This document shows, piece by piece, positions 13,694 to 24,928 of a DNA stretch of 64,000 nt. The stretch spans positions 12,932,501-12,996,500 of the forward strand of contig NC_134031.1 in NCBI RefSeq assembly GCF_964204645.1. Direction: 5' to 3'. The notes under the pieces were generated by a model. That model saw nothing but the letters and a program-made list of their open reading frames with translations, made no database searches and was not told where the DNA came from. Numbering within the stretch: position 1 is the stretch's first letter; every line of letters starts with the position of its first letter. This stretch comes from Tubulanus polymorphus (taxonomy: Eukaryota > Nemertea > Palaeonemertea > Tubulaniformes > Tubulanidae). The position numbers and the translations under genes were made by a program.

Positions 13694-14426
13694 CACAGGG
13701 GCTTGTAAACTGGCTTGGATTTTACTTCCGGGTTGTTGATAATCTCGCGAGAATGGCGCTAAATTTAAACTGCAAATAAATTTAAAATATCACAGAAACA
13801 CCTCTTGTTGATGTTGTTTATTTATCCACTATAGAGTTCCGATAAACAATTGGCTGTTAAGGATCAGTATCAGCGGGCGCGACACCCTACTATATCAAAA
13901 TAACAAGGGATGAAACGGCTTCGCTTTTGCCTGTGACCGTATTGATGCGGCGGAAACCACTGCGCATGCGCGGCAACTTCCGAGCGCTAGTGAGCTGTCA
14001 ATCAAACTACAAATTATAGTTTTTCTACATCAATTCAAAAATTGATACTTTCCTTAGAAGTGTGATTGCCTTGGCTTGAAAGAGGTTTTTGAGAAAAATC
14101 AATTGAACTTGAACTGATCTTAACCTCTCGGAAAGTTGCTGCGCATGCGCAGTGGTTTCTGCCGCATCAATACAGTCACAGGCTAAAGCGAAGCCGTTTC
14201 ATCCCTTGTTATTTTAATATAGTATTAGTAAGGCGTCGCGCCCGCTGATACTGATCCTTATTAACAGCCAATTGTTTATCGGAACTCTATAGTGGATAAA
14301 TAAACAACATCAACAAAAGGTATTCCCGTGATATTTTGAATTTATTTGCAGTTTAAATTTAGCGCCATTCTCGCGAGATTATCAACAACCCGGAAACAAA
14401 TCCAAGCTAGTTTACAAGCCCCTGTG
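13694..14426. mobile_element. Foldback MITE, 733 bp, with 7-bp target duplication
   Basis: Two arms of about 300 bp are near-perfect reverse complements, separated by about 140 bp. The termini are CACAGGGGCTTGTAAACT and its complement. Directly outside both ends stands ATCGGAG (13687-13693 and 14427-14433), a 7-bp target site duplication. It has no coding capacity. The CAGGGG-type end recalls hAT-like MITEs, but those normally make 8-bp duplications, so the superfamily is left open. The arms differ by scattered substitutions and small indels, suggesting an older insertion than the satellite expansion. Confidence 0.85.
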
Positions 14427-14433
14427 ATCGGAG

Positions 14434-15220
14434 GAGGGGTCTAAGTACATCTAAAAAAAGTTCAGATTTCTTAAAACATCAAAGGTTCCTAAAGAAAGGT
14501 GGGTGACTATCGTGAGGTGCCGCCCTCTCCCCACTACTGTTTTGATTGAGTGTGGAGAGGACATAGGCCCCTGTACTATACAGACACTAGAGTTAGACAA
14601 GGGAAGGACGTTTGGTTTATGACCGAGGACGTTTTTACTGGAGGACGTTTTGGCGCGAGGACGTTTTGACCGTAGGTAATTCCTGTGCACATACCTACAC
14701 TCCTCCTCAATCGCTTATTTTATATCGGGTGCCTTCCCTCAATTCCATCCAGATCCAGCCTTGTTGTTGTTGTTGTTGCTGTACTCGCGACTCGTGGTGG
14801 TGTCATTGTATCGTACACTGTGGTTATAAACCTACATGAAGCTATCACTTTATTCGGATCTACCAGATTCAGGTTACTCATTTCCGGTTCTCCCGTACGT
14901 GTCTCACTGCCGGCAATACTTAAAATGCAAACTCGTGTCATTACCCTGCTGAAATGGCGAATACTATGATTGTTTCCTGTTGTTGATCTTGATTATCGAT
15001 CGCTATCAGTATCAACCCGATTGACTGCGTAAAACCACATTTTATCAAAATAGCTTAACACAAAAAGAACTTATGAATTATGGATGATCCGGAGGGCCGT
15101 TTTTTATCATTAACTTGACTACGGATCTAGGTAAAACAAAAGAATTTTATTTTTATCTGTTCCCCGTCGCTCCTTTATTATTCAACATATATATGGAAAT
15201 AAGAACAAATATTTGTAATT
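14434..15220. other. Host non-coding DNA with short repeats
   Basis: No supported gene. Three spaced copies of AGGACGTTTT lie at about 14625-14670, and a (TTG)n microsatellite at 14761-14779. Short open frames overlap on both strands without a recognisable domain. Confidence 0.5.
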
Positions 15221-15650
15221 TTTTTACTTTGAACATCTTAATTGCGGTCGCGTGTCTCTGACCCATCTTTGATAATAGATTTAGCAAAATCGAATCTGGA
15301 AGATGGGCTTTTTTAACATGTTTCTAGTTTTTGGCGGCATTTGAAGGTTCACGAAGATATCAAAAAATATAAAAAATTCAGAAAACTCTCAGTTCCTGTT
15401 TTTTTATACATAGACTTTGAACATTTTAATTGCGGTCGCGTGTCTCTGACCCGTCCTTGATAATAGATTCAGCAAAGTAGAATCTGGAATATGGGCTTTT
15501 TTAACATGTTTCTAGTTTTTGGCGGTATTAGCGAATTAGATCATTTGAAAGATCATACAGATTTCTCTAACATATCAAAAATGCAGAAAACTCTCAGTTC
15601 CCGTTTTTTAATTAATCGAACATCTTTGAATATCTTAATTGACAACAGGC
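15221..15650 (+). repeat. Tandem duplication, period about 188-209 bp
   Basis: A segment starting GAACATCTTAATTGCGG at 15231 recurs at 15419 (GAACATTTTAATTGCGG), and the start of a third copy appears at 15628. Shared blocks include GTCGCGTGTCTCTGACCC and CATGTTTCTAGTTTTTGGCG. The copies differ by substitutions and indels. A 67-codon open frame at 15491 lies mostly inside the second copy and is judged non-coding. Confidence 0.85.
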
Positions 15651-16036
15651 GCGCGCCTATTCAATTTCATTATATGGATCATGTTACTGACTAATCATAT
15701 TTGGCCTATAATCAAACCGACATATAAACTACATTAATTAACGCGTATTGTGTTACGCCTTTTGATCGAGATAATGAGACAAATTTCGATTGAATTTCAA
15801 AGGACACTTTTGCCTTTTAGGCCATTTTGAATAGGTTACATACCATTGGTAATTTGCTTTAATCTTACATCGCGTATCTCTAGGTGGTCAGTTTCCGAAA
15901 TGCAATCGATTTATCAATACTTTGAATATTATTATTGTCCCTACATTTTTAATAATCATATATCATCCTTATCCACTGATGATTCGGCGTTCCCCAGGAT
16001 ATAAACTCTAATGGCTATGTTCTCTATTTTTTCAGA
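15651..16036. other. Host spacer before element A
   Basis: AT-rich DNA in which I see no gene or repeat. It ends at CACAGC (16037-16042), the presumed left target duplication of element A; the partner copy has not survived in the window. Confidence 0.4.
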
Positions 16037-16042
16037 CACAGC

Positions 16043-16192
16043 AGTAATAGGGAATAAGTTGTTTCATACCAAAGGTCGAAGGGTCGAGCTCATAAAAAAT
16101 AAAAAATAAATTCTCGCAAACTCGAATTTATTTTTTATTTTTTACTCACTCGCCCCTTCAATTTGATATGAAACAACTTATTCCCTATTACT
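16043..16192. repeat. Left terminal palindrome of element A
   Basis: A 150-bp snapback: AGTAATAGGGAATAAGTTG at the left edge is mirrored by the complement ending CCCTATTACT at 16192, with GGTCGA-rich and A/T-rich inner arms around a centre near 16116. The same architecture with a different, longer centre occurs at both ends of element B. Confidence 0.85.
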
Positions 16193-16257
16193 CTTAAAAT
16201 ATTCATATATATGAATAAAATATAAATGAATAACTTCTAAAATCAATTTTATACTAC

Positions 16258-19200
16258 TGTCCAACATGTAATATCAATATAGATAAATCCCAAAAAGCAA
16301 GACACAATAAAACTAAAACACATTTAGAGAATAAATTGAAATTAGAATATAAAGATGATATATTAGAAACTAAATTAGATGAATTAAAGAATGAAAAAGA
16401 AACATACAAATGTGATACATGTAATCAATCATTCAGTGATAAAAGATATTATAAAGAACATTTAAAATCTAAAAGTCATATTAGAAATATGATTAATGAT
16501 ATTTTAGGTGAAGATTATTTTGATAAAGATAATGATAAGAAACAGAAGACAATTAAAAGCATAAAAAATAAATTAAACAATAAAAGACCATACATGGAAG
16601 ATGTAAGAAATTATATTAATTCATTAGATAATAAAAAAGATATGGAAATAACCGAAGCATTTAAAAGTGATATTGGTCCAGCAGCTATCGAGTTTAAATT
16701 TCATAAAGGAAAAACATTAGAAGAAAATAAAAAACATTTAGAAAATATGAAAGAAATAATAAAAATGATTACTGATGTTGAATATCGTAAAACTGGTATA
16801 TCAGTTAAAGTAAAGTTTATAAAATCTGAAGATAAACCAATATATAATATAAATTCTCATTCACAACATATTATATCTAAACAACATATAGATGATAAAT
16901 TAGATAAATGTTATAATGAAGTAAAAACTAAAATAGAAGAAAAATATTTTGAAGGATCTGGTTTAATATTTGATGAAATAATATTTATGACTTTACATGT
17001 TTATAACACAAAATATAATAAGTTAACTAAATCAAAACCAATTGATGAAAATAATGTATCATATTATAAAGAACCAGATATTGAAGCATCGAGTTATATT
17101 AAACTACCATTTAAAACTAATGCTGTTATAAATGTACAAAATGAAGATGATAAATGTTTTCTATGGGCTATAATAAGTTGTTTACATCCAACAGAAGATA
17201 TTACACATAGTTTTAGATTAATTCATTACAAACCATTTGAAAATAATTATAAGATAGATAAGTATCCTGTTATAATTAAAAACATCCCAAAGATAGAAAG
17301 AGATAATAATATAAAGATAAATGTATTTGATTTAATCAAATTGCCAAATACAAAAGGTAACAATATAAAACATTATACATTAGAACCTTTATACCTATCA
17401 AAAGATTATGATTCAAACGATGTTATAGATATATTATATTATGAGAATCATTATATGTGGATTAAACAAATAGATTTATTTTTCAAATCAGAAAATGATT
17501 TTGATAATAAAATATACCTATGTAGAAAATGTTTACATAAATTCAGAACTGAAAGTGCATTATTAAATCATAAACAATTATGTGAAAATCATGATTATTG
17601 TAAATAAGTTTTACCAAATGAAAAGGATAAAATATTAGAATTCAAAAAATATGATACAAAAAATAAAGTTCCATTTGTTATATATGGAGATTTTGAATCA
17701 TTAAATAAAGAATTAACTGATCAAGATAGAAAAGAAATATATTATAAAAGAAAGAAATTAAATTCTAATGAAAATGATTTTTCAGATGAACCACCAAAAA
17801 CAAATACTATTAAAAAGATTCATCAATCAGCTGCAGCTTTCGGGTTATATATAAAATCTGATTATCCAGAACTAATTGAAAGTGAATATTATAATTACAG
17901 AAATGAAAATGTTATCAATCATTTTTGTGACTTATTAATTAAATATGAAATAAGATTTAATGAAAAGTTAAATAAGAATATAGAAATCATAATGACAGAA
18001 GAAGATAAAGAAGCATTTGAGTTTGCAGATAAATGTTATTATTGTGAAAAGATATTTAATTTTAGAGATAAAAAAGTAAGAGACCATGATCATTTGAATG
18101 GAAAGTTTAGAGGCGCTGCACATGAGAATTGTAACTTACAAGCTAAGAAAATTAACTTTGTACCAGTTATATTTCATAATCTATCAGGATATGATGCACA
18201 TTTATTCATCAAACAGTTATGCCATAAAATAGAAGAAATAAATAATGAAATAGAAAGATTAAATTCAAATAGATCAAAAGATAAAGTACCAACTTATAAA
18301 TTTAGAATGTTAGCTAAAACATCTGAGAATTATATATCATTCCAATTTGGTTGCCTAAGATTTATAGATTCATATAGATTTTTAAATAGTTCATTAGATA
18401 ACTTATCACAATCATTAGTTGATGATGAATTAAAGATATTAAAAGAATATTACCCAAATAATGATGATTTTCAATTAATGAGATATAAAGGCGCAATTCC
18501 ATATTCTTTCTATAAAAATCATAATGATTTTAACATAACTGAATTATTGAAAGAACAATTCTATGATGAATTAAAAAATGAATATGTCAAAGATGAAGTA
18601 TATAATAGAACATTGAATATTTGGAATCATTTTGGAATGAAAAATCATGGGCAATTAGTAGATATATATTTAAAATCAGATGTATTATTATTAACCGATA
18701 TATTCGAAAGGTTTAGAGATGTAAACCTAAAATATTTTAACATTGATCCTTGTCATTGTTATTCATCACCAGGTTTAACATGGGATTGTGGATTAAAATT
18801 TACAGATATAAAAATGGATTTGTTAACAAATATAGATCAATTACTATTGTTTGAAAAGTCTATAAGAGGAGGAGTTTCAGGTGTATTAGGGGATAGATAT
18901 TTCAATGTAAATGATAACCCCGGATATAAGTTATTGTATATAGATGCAAATAACCTATATGGTTGGGCAATGATGGAACCACAACCTTATGGAGTATTTG
19001 AATTAACTGAAGTTTTACAGATTGAAAATAATGATAAATTTGATTGGAAGAAAAGAATTCTAGATATTGCAGATGATTCAGATACTGGTTACTTCTTTGT
19101 TGTAGACTTGGAATATCCTGAACATATTAAATTTAAATCTAGAAATCTAGCTTACTGTCCAGAACATAAAACCGTAACTCATGAAGAATTATCAAATTAC

Positions 19201-20276
19201 CAAAAAAGAATTAAACCCGAAAATCATATTCATACAGAAAAGTTAATGGTAACTCAAGAAGATAAATATAATTATGTAGTACATTATAGAATGTTGAAGT
19301 TTTATTTGAATCAAGGAATGGTTCTAAAAAAAGTACATAGATATATTTCATTTAGTCAATCTAAGTGGTTAGAAAAATATATAGATTTTAACACCAAACA
19401 GAGAACTGAAGCTAAACTGATTTTGAGAAAGATTTCTTCAAACTAATGATTAATGCATTCTATGGTAAGACTTGTGAAAATATTAGAAATAGAAATGATA
19501 TTGAGTTAGTTAGTAATGGTAAAAGGATAAGGCATTTACAATCATATCCTAAGTTCATTGGTAACAGAATATTTGATGAAAATTTAGCTGCAGTTAAGAT
19601 GAGAAGAACATCAATGAAATTTAATAAACCAATCTATGTTGGAGCATCAGTTTTAGAATTATCAAAATTACTAATGTATGAATTCTATTATAATGTATTA
19701 CAACCACTTTTTGGAGAAAAACATATAGAAATATTATATTTTGATACTGACAGTTACATATTAAAGATAAAAACCAATAACATAACAGATGATTTCAAAA
19801 CATTAAAACATCATTTTGATTTTAGTAATTATCCTAAAAATCATGAATTGTTTAGCAATGATAATAAAAAAGTTCCAGGGATGTTTAAGGATGAATTAGG
19901 TGGCGAAGAAATGATTAAATTCATTGGTATTAGATCTAAAATGTATTCATATAAAACTAAAGAACATGAAGCTAAAAAGTTAAAACGAATAACCAAAAAT
20001 GTAGTAGAAAAGAATATTCATTTCAAAGATTACATCAATTGTATATTCAATGAAGAAGTTAGAAAACATAAGATGAGATGTTTAAGATCTGAAGATCATG
20101 AAATGTTTATTGAAGAAATTGAAAAGATAAGTCTAAACCCATTTGATGATAAAAGATATATTTTAGATGATGGAATTCATACAGTTACTTATGGTTGTAA
20201 TTTAGATGAATACTTAAAATTTAAAAGAGAAGAAACAAAAGAGAACGAGATAATGAAAAGAATTCTAACGTGTTAA
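16258..20276 (+). pseudogene. polB: Protein-primed DNA polymerase B, element A (broken)
   Basis: Family B polymerase that would replicate the element by protein priming. In order: a C2H2 finger (CDTCNQSF, near 16410), a conserved FLWAIISCLHP block (near 17160), a second C2H2 finger (17520), exonuclease motif GDFES (17686-17700), an HNH/endonuclease VII-like segment with VRDHDHLNGKFRGAAHENC (near 18076), HNLSGYD (18175), YLKSD (18667), polymerase motif A DANNLYGWAM (about 18943), motif B NAFYGKT (19450) and an uninterrupted motif C, FDTDS (about 19740). Lesions: about 35 bp including the start codon found in B are deleted; TAA at 17605-17607 where B has TTA; one base is lost near 19416, shifting the frame. 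The parts before and after the TAA are in one frame. Confidence 0.93.
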
Positions 20277-20306
20277 TCAATTTTTTAATAAAAATATGTA
20301 TTATAA

Positions 20307-20660
20307 ATGGAGAGTAAACAAGCAAACAGTGAGAACAACAATTTATTTCTAGATAGAATAAAAGATACTACAAATGTAAAATCTGTAGATTATAAATTCA
20401 AAAAGTTAACAGAATTAACAATCCATAAGAAATATCTAATTACAAATATTGATACAGTTACTAATAACTATGGAGATAAATTAGCTATACACTTAGAATA
20501 TGAAGGATTAAGAGGAAATACATATAAATTCAGAACATATTTACTAGATAGATTTCATAGATTATCAAGTGAAGACTTAGAAGAATTATGTTCTAGAGAT
20601 TTCTATTTCGTATACAAAGGTAAGAATGAAAAAGGGCACCATGAAATAGATTTCGAATAA
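20307..20660 (+). CDS. Small Polinton protein, possibly ssDNA-binding
   Basis: 117 aa, starting at a TAAATG 30 bp after the polymerase stop. The core has a beta-rich rhythm (KKYLITNIDTVTNNYGDKL, then an alternating LEYEG..GNTYKFRTYL stretch) and ends GHHEIDFE. Small proteins with a similar 'Y-I-T-x-I-x-x-V-x-T-x-Y-G' core follow or precede PolB in other animal Polintons as I recall them. An OB-fold single-strand binding role would suit the position beside PolB, but that is inference from the strand pattern only. It is intact here and in element B (42585), and absent from the same place in element C. There is no signal peptide or membrane segment. Confidence 0.65.
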   Translation: MESKQANSENNNLFLDRIKDTTNVKSVDYKFKKLTELTIHKKYLITNIDTVTNNYGDKLAIHLEYEGLRGNTYKFRTYLLDRFHRLSSEDLEELCSRDFYFVYKGKNEKGHHEIDFE

Positions 20661-20674
20661 AATATGTAAAATAA

Positions 20675-21438
20675 ATGGTAGAATTGAAAAAATACAGAAT
20701 ATTTGTTGATTCTAGAAGGCTTACAAATTATAAATCTCATAATTTACTAGTACAATTAGATAGAGAATTCAAGAATTGTGTTGATTTAAAATTAGTTAAT
20801 ATGAGTTTATGTAATTCTTTTTATAATATATCGGATAAAACTTTTGAACATAGAGGGTTTATGATTTATATGAGAAATAAAGATAAATGGTTTCATATAT
20901 TTTTAAAACCAAGATTATATAATTTAGAACCATTAGCGCAGGAAATTAATAGAAGAGCTCGGTTGAAAATCGGGGGCACTTCTGTATTTGAAATCAAATT
21001 TAATAAAATTGATAGTACTAATAAAATTAGAATAAAGATATCTAATGAACAACATAAATTTATGGTAAACAAACCACTGGCTAAAATGTTAGGAATTAAA
21101 CCGCTTACAGTTACTGGAAACGCAGAAGGCAGCTCAAATATAATACCTTTTACACACTTTTATATTTATTGCAATTTAATCGAGCCTACAAAAACTTTCG
21201 AAGCAACTAAAGAAACAATTTGTAGTTCTAGTATACTAAATATTTTACCGCTAAAAAATGTTAAACAATTTGGAACTCAAATAAATCATAATTTAACTGA
21301 ATGTGATTTCAAACCATGCTAAATGCCATTCCTAAATTTAATAATTTTAAATTAGAAATAACAAATCATAATGGTTATTTAATTGATTTGAATAACTTTC
21401 CTGTGATATATGAATTAGTTATAAGATGTAGAGAGTAA
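20675..21438 (+). pseudogene. Penton-like minor capsid protein, element A (broken)
   Basis: Homologue of the intact 252-aa protein at 62369 in element C. It reads well from ATG 20675 for 215 codons to CDFKPC, where an insertion of about 8 bases brings in TAA (21320-21322); the conserved C-terminal part (NHNGYLIDLNNFPVIYELV) follows in another frame to 21438. Size, position and the C-terminal 'N-x-x-G-x-x-I-D-L-x-x-F-P-V' strand fit the single jelly-roll minor capsid (penton) proteins of Polintons and adintoviruses, which would form the capsid vertices. The fold is inferred from family resemblance, not shown. Confidence 0.7.
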
Positions 21439-21454
21439 TTTTTTCATTATATAA

Positions 21455-21811
21455 ATGAATATAACTGTTGGACCGAGTATATGTTTTGGGTTTGATTTTA
21501 AACATGAGAAAGAAATGAAATTTAACGTTAATGATGTAATTATACATATCAAAAATATTACATTTTCTAATGAAACAACATTTGAGTATGAAACAACAAT
21601 AGATAAAGAAACTTTAAATGTAGAAAAGATTACTAATTTAATTAGAGAATCTTTAAGATTTTATGAATTAGATGAAGATTTTATCATCGATGATATTGAA
21701 AAAATAATAATTGAAATATATACAAATGAAACTAGTAATGAAATAAATGTTGAATTAATCATCAATAGGATAACTAAATATTTTGATGATAGTAATTTTT
21801 TTGATAAATAA
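21455..21811 (+). CDS. Hypothetical 118-aa protein
   Basis: Not recognised. It starts MNITVGPSICFGFDF, followed by an acidic helical region with many E, D, I and N residues, ending DDSNFFDK. No membrane segment or metal motif. The start is TATAAATG, 17 bp after the penton-like gene; its stop TAA directly abuts the ATG of the next gene at 21812. Closely related copies sit at 43729 (broken) and 63144 (intact), always between the penton-like gene and the 73-aa membrane protein. The constant position suggests a structural or assembly role, but nothing in the sequence proves that. Confidence 0.7.
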   Translation: MNITVGPSICFGFDFKHEKEMKFNVNDVIIHIKNITFSNETTFEYETTIDKETLNVEKITNLIRESLRFYELDEDFIIDDIEKIIIEIYTNETSNEINVELIINRITKYFDDSNFFDK

Positions 21812-22033
21812 ATGAGTGATAATAAGTGGATAATAACTGGATTATATAATGGAGCATTACTATCAGTTGGAACTGTTGGTTATTCAATGGTATTAAAAAA
21901 AGTATTCAAAATTGGAAGTGTTAATGTTGATAGATTTGATATAAATGATATCTTAAAATTAACATTAGCAGTAACTTTATCTAATTTAACTATTGATTAT
22001 TTGGAAAAACAAAAATATATTCCTCCCATATAA
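21812..22033 (+). CDS. Small conserved Polinton membrane protein (73 aa)
   Basis: Begins MSDNKWIITGLYNGALLSVG with a hydrophobic segment at about residues 7-25 (GLYNGALLSVGTVGYSMVL) and a second moderately hydrophobic helix at about 47-60 (LKLTLAVTLSNLTIDYL), ending in KYIPPI. Similar small proteins with a 'GTVGYS' segment and a C-terminal 'LxxKKYLP' are recurrent in animal Polintons as I know them; function unknown, perhaps a virion or inner-membrane component. Intact in all three elements (44071 and 63504), the most uniformly preserved gene here. It starts immediately after the preceding stop. Confidence 0.75.
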   Translation: MSDNKWIITGLYNGALLSVGTVGYSMVLKKVFKIGSVNVDRFDINDILKLTLAVTLSNLTIDYLEKQKYIPPI

Positions 22034-22057
22034 ATACATAATTATTTTACTAAATAA

Positions 22058-22480
22058 ATGGCTTCTGCAGTTATAACTATTATAGGATCAGCAATTGTTA
22101 ACGCTTTAGCATTTACTGGTGGTGGATATTTATTTAAGCATATTGATAAAAATGGATCGTTAACAGAACAAAAAAGACATAACTTAGCATTAGAAAAATA
22201 CAATAAAGCAGCAGAAGAATACAGAGAAAAACGACAAAACTATATGGATTATATTAACAAAGAATTATATGATCAGAAGATTTCACATAGAGATTTTCAA
22301 TCAGTTGAGGATGCAATGAGTTTATATAACGCGGTAACCAATAAAGAAAAATTACATCTATACAAACCTAAATTATCAGATTATTATACCCCAAGTAAAG
22401 AACAACAGAAATATGAAATAATTTGGATTTTAGGCGGAACTGTTATTGTTATATTTGTTGCTTATAAGTTTACTAATTAG
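22058..22480 (+). CDS. Conserved Polinton membrane protein (140 aa)
   Basis: N-terminal hydrophobic stretch (residues 2-25, ITIIGSAIVNALAFTGGGYL), then a charged helical middle (KAAEEYREKRQNYMDYINK), the block PKLSDYYTPS, and a C-terminal membrane segment (IIWILGGTVIVIFVAYKF). This N-TM / coiled helix / 'KLSDFYxPS' / C-TM layout is shared with small proteins of cnidarian-type Polintons; role unknown, membrane location expected. Start at AATAAATGG. The element B copy (44317) has one stop near its start, and the element C copy (63750) runs off the window. Confidence 0.75.
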   Translation: MASAVITIIGSAIVNALAFTGGGYLFKHIDKNGSLTEQKRHNLALEKYNKAAEEYREKRQNYMDYINKELYDQKISHRDFQSVEDAMSLYNAVTNKEKLHLYKPKLSDYYTPSKEQQKYEIIWILGGTVIVIFVAYKFTN

Positions 22481-22500
22481 TAATTTTTTTTGCCAAATAA

Positions 22501-22935
22501 ATGGAAGATAAAGTTGATAATATTGATATTATTCCTCATGATATAAATAAAACTAAATTAAAAACATATTTAGAAAAACAAATATTAGAATTTGAAAGTG
22601 ACTTAAAGATAAAAAAGAAAATATATTTAAAAAGTAAAATTATATATTATCTTATTATCAGTGGTTCGGTTACAATTAGTTCTGTAATAACATTTCTAGC
22701 AATATTCAGTCCATTAACACCTTTAGCTATTTCAATTGGCGTATTAGGATTAAGTTCAAGTGTTTTAACTGGTATAAGTTCAAAATTAAATATAAAAAGT
22801 AATAAAGAAAAAATTAAAACTAATATAAAAGAGATTAATAAATTAAAGAATACACTAGATTATATAATAAGTGTAAATGGTCATATAACAGTTGAAGAAC
22901 AAGATAAATTATTAAAAGAATTAATAAGTTATTAA
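22501..22935 (+). CDS. Two-pass membrane protein with flanking helices (144 aa)
   Basis: A basic helical N-terminal half (EKQILEFESDLKIKKKIYLK) is followed by two hydrophobic segments at about residues 50-72 (IIYYLIISGSVTISSVITFL) and 77-97 (PLAISIGVLGLSSSVLTGIS), then a second lysine-rich helix (KSNKEKIKTNIKEINKLKN). Topology suggests a hairpin in the membrane with both charged ends on the same side. The family was not firmly recognised. Nearly identical to 44760 in B, with the same neighbours, and starts at a TAAATG. Confidence 0.7.
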   Translation: MEDKVDNIDIIPHDINKTKLKTYLEKQILEFESDLKIKKKIYLKSKIIYYLIISGSVTISSVITFLAIFSPLTPLAISIGVLGLSSSVLTGISSKLNIKSNKEKIKTNIKEINKLKNTLDYIISVNGHITVEEQDKLLKELISY

Positions 22936-22951
22936 TTTTTTAATTATATAA

Positions 22952-24338
22952 ATGGTAGATAATTTTTCCAAAAGCTTTCCAATATAATAAATCAATTAAA
23001 TATAATATTCGAGCAATAGATTTTAATAAAGATATTACATATAGAAATGAAGTTTTAGATTCATTAACTAATTTAGAAATTTATGTTACTGAAACTAATA
23101 ATTTTAATGCAAAGATGGAAAATATATTTCATGTATATTTAATTAATTTTAAAAAATTGAAAGATGAAAAACAATGGTTATTAAAATCTAATATGAAGTA
23201 TTGGCAGAAGCAATTAAATTTTGCTGTTTATTGTGCAACAACAGGTTGTGGAATTAGTTGGAATGATCATTTGAATAATTCTAAATATAAATTAATTCAA
23301 AGTTTATTTAGATTTCATACATACTTTCAAATCAGAATAATATTAAATGAATTAGAGTGTGCTTTACCAGGATCTAGGTATTTTAAAGAATAAGATAATA
23401 ATATTAATTTATCAAAGTTTTATAAAATTTGTAATGAATTTAATATAGATATAAATAATTCTGATTTTAGAACAAAAATTGGAACAATAAGATCACTTCC
23501 TTGCCCTAAAAAGATTGCAGAATATTGTGCACTTCCCATACCATCTAATAGTTTTTATAATATCTATAATAATAAATTAGGTTATGGTAAAATAGAAACA
23601 AAGGATTTAGAAACATTAAATTTCAATAAATTACCGACATTTTATGATAATTTAAAACAAGAAAACAATAATGGTTGGGTTTATTTCATTTTAGAAAATA
23701 ATGAAGGTTTTACAAAATCAGGTATACAAAGAATAAATCAATCTATTAGAACTTATTTGATATGTATTTTAGGTGCGCAAGTTGAAACAAGATCCCCAAT
23801 AATTGGAAATTTAAATACATCATTTGATACGTAGAAACAATTTAAAGTATTATTTGAAGATTCCATTCATAATGATAAAAATAGATCGATTCCGGAAAAC
23901 ATTGTAAGATATCAAAATTATTTAGATAAATCTCATGTAAGACTAAATTATTGCATAGGCCCTAATCTATTAATTATTTCTAATGATTTAGTATTAAAGA
24001 TGGGAAACATAATTGGTTACAATAATCTAATTAAAACTGCAACAATAAATAATTCATTTGGATTAAATGATATAAATAAAAAGATAATTACTGCTCCAAA
24101 ACTAATGGAAGGTGAAAAAAATAAAAAACATATTCAATCAACAGAAACTAGAACTAAGAATATTAAATCAAATAATGATTCTAAAATAAAAGATTACAAT
24201 ACATCAGAAGATATAAAAACTGATTATATTCAACATGATATAATTAAACTAAATGATGATAATAAATCCCATGAAAATACTAAATTAGCTATAACTTGTA
24301 TAGGAATTTTAATTTTTTTATTATGTAAATGGATGTAG
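22952..24338 (+). pseudogene. Large conserved Polinton protein of unknown function, element A (broken)
   Basis: Corresponds to the almost intact gene at 45211 in element B. Recognisable blocks: KQWLLKSNMKYW, FRFHTYFQ, the signature FTKSGIQRINQSIRTYL with GAQVETRSPIIG, and NSFGLNDINKK near the C-terminus. In other animal Polintons a protein with the same 'INQSIRTY...GAQ..TRS' signature is regularly present between membrane proteins and the major capsid gene; its function is unknown. Here the start region is shifted in frame (near 22985), stops occur at 23391-23393 and about 23833, and a deletion near the end removes the stop found in B so that the frame runs into the next start. It retains about 45 bases (near 23490-23540) that are missing or diverged in B. 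Confidence 0.8.
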
Positions 24339-24928
24339 AACGTGGAGAAGATATTGGAATGGATACTTTTGATGAACCCGGCATAACTGAAGAACAACCA
24401 CCTGATTTTAGTGAAACAAGTTTTAATGATGATAATGAGCCAGAATATAATACTAATTTAGGTGAAGATGATGATTATGATTATGAAACGCGTAAAGAAT
24501 TTAAAGAATATATGACAGCTACCGAAAGGTTAGTTATTAGAACCGCAACATCTAGAAAGGATTTAATGGGAAGATTAGTAAATACAACTGATCCTCTTAT
24601 GAAATCTCAATTAAAATTAATGAAAAATAGAGTAATATATACAATTGTTAACGTATTATTACCAAAAGATGTAATAGATGAAATTGGTTCAGAAGGTGTT
24701 GTAGAACAAATTTTAAAAGATGACCCATTTTTCATGAATAATTTAGAATTTAAAAATGATGCATGGTATTATAATGTTGAATTAAATAACAAAAATGTAT
24801 CAATTCAATTATCTAGAATGGGTCAAGAAAATATTTTTAACCTGGAATGCGATCAAGATCTACAATTGAAGGTTCAAAAGGCGGTAGAGAATTTCTCAGA
24901 ATCATATGGAATGCAATCGATAGAATAA
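24329..24928 (+). CDS. Acidic N-terminal part of a coiled-coil/membrane Polinton protein
   Basis: 199 aa from TAAATG to TAA. The first 55 residues are strongly acidic (NTNLGEDDDYDYE); the rest is helical and charged with no recognised domain. The next reading frame carries the coiled coil and membrane segments. Related Polintons, as I recall them, have one long protein with an acidic N-terminus, a coiled coil and a hydrophobic C-terminus, so this and the following frame are probably one gene split by a frame change. The same frame relation (the downstream frame lies at -1) is seen in element B (46577/47164), which raises shared descent of the lesion or a programmed shift. Confidence 0.6.
   Translation: MDVERGEDIGMDTFDEPGITEEQPPDFSETSFNDDNEPEYNTNLGEDDDYDYETRKEFKEYMTATERLVIRTATSRKDLMGRLVNTTDPLMKSQLKLMKNRVIYTIVNVLLPKDVIDEIGSEGVVEQILKDDPFFMNNLEFKNDAWYYNVELNNKNVSIQLSRMGQENIFNLECDQDLQLKVQKAVENFSESYGMQSIE

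Noticed and set aside
14451-14969. Overlapping open frames on both strands near 14.5-15 kb
   Set aside because: Several overlapping frames, a TTG microsatellite and no domain; likely chance.
16258-20276. PolB as a mitochondrial linear plasmid or adenovirus polymerase
   Set aside because: The zinc fingers, the HNH-like insert and the linked capsid, ATPase and integrase genes identify animal Polinton/adintovirus-type elements.
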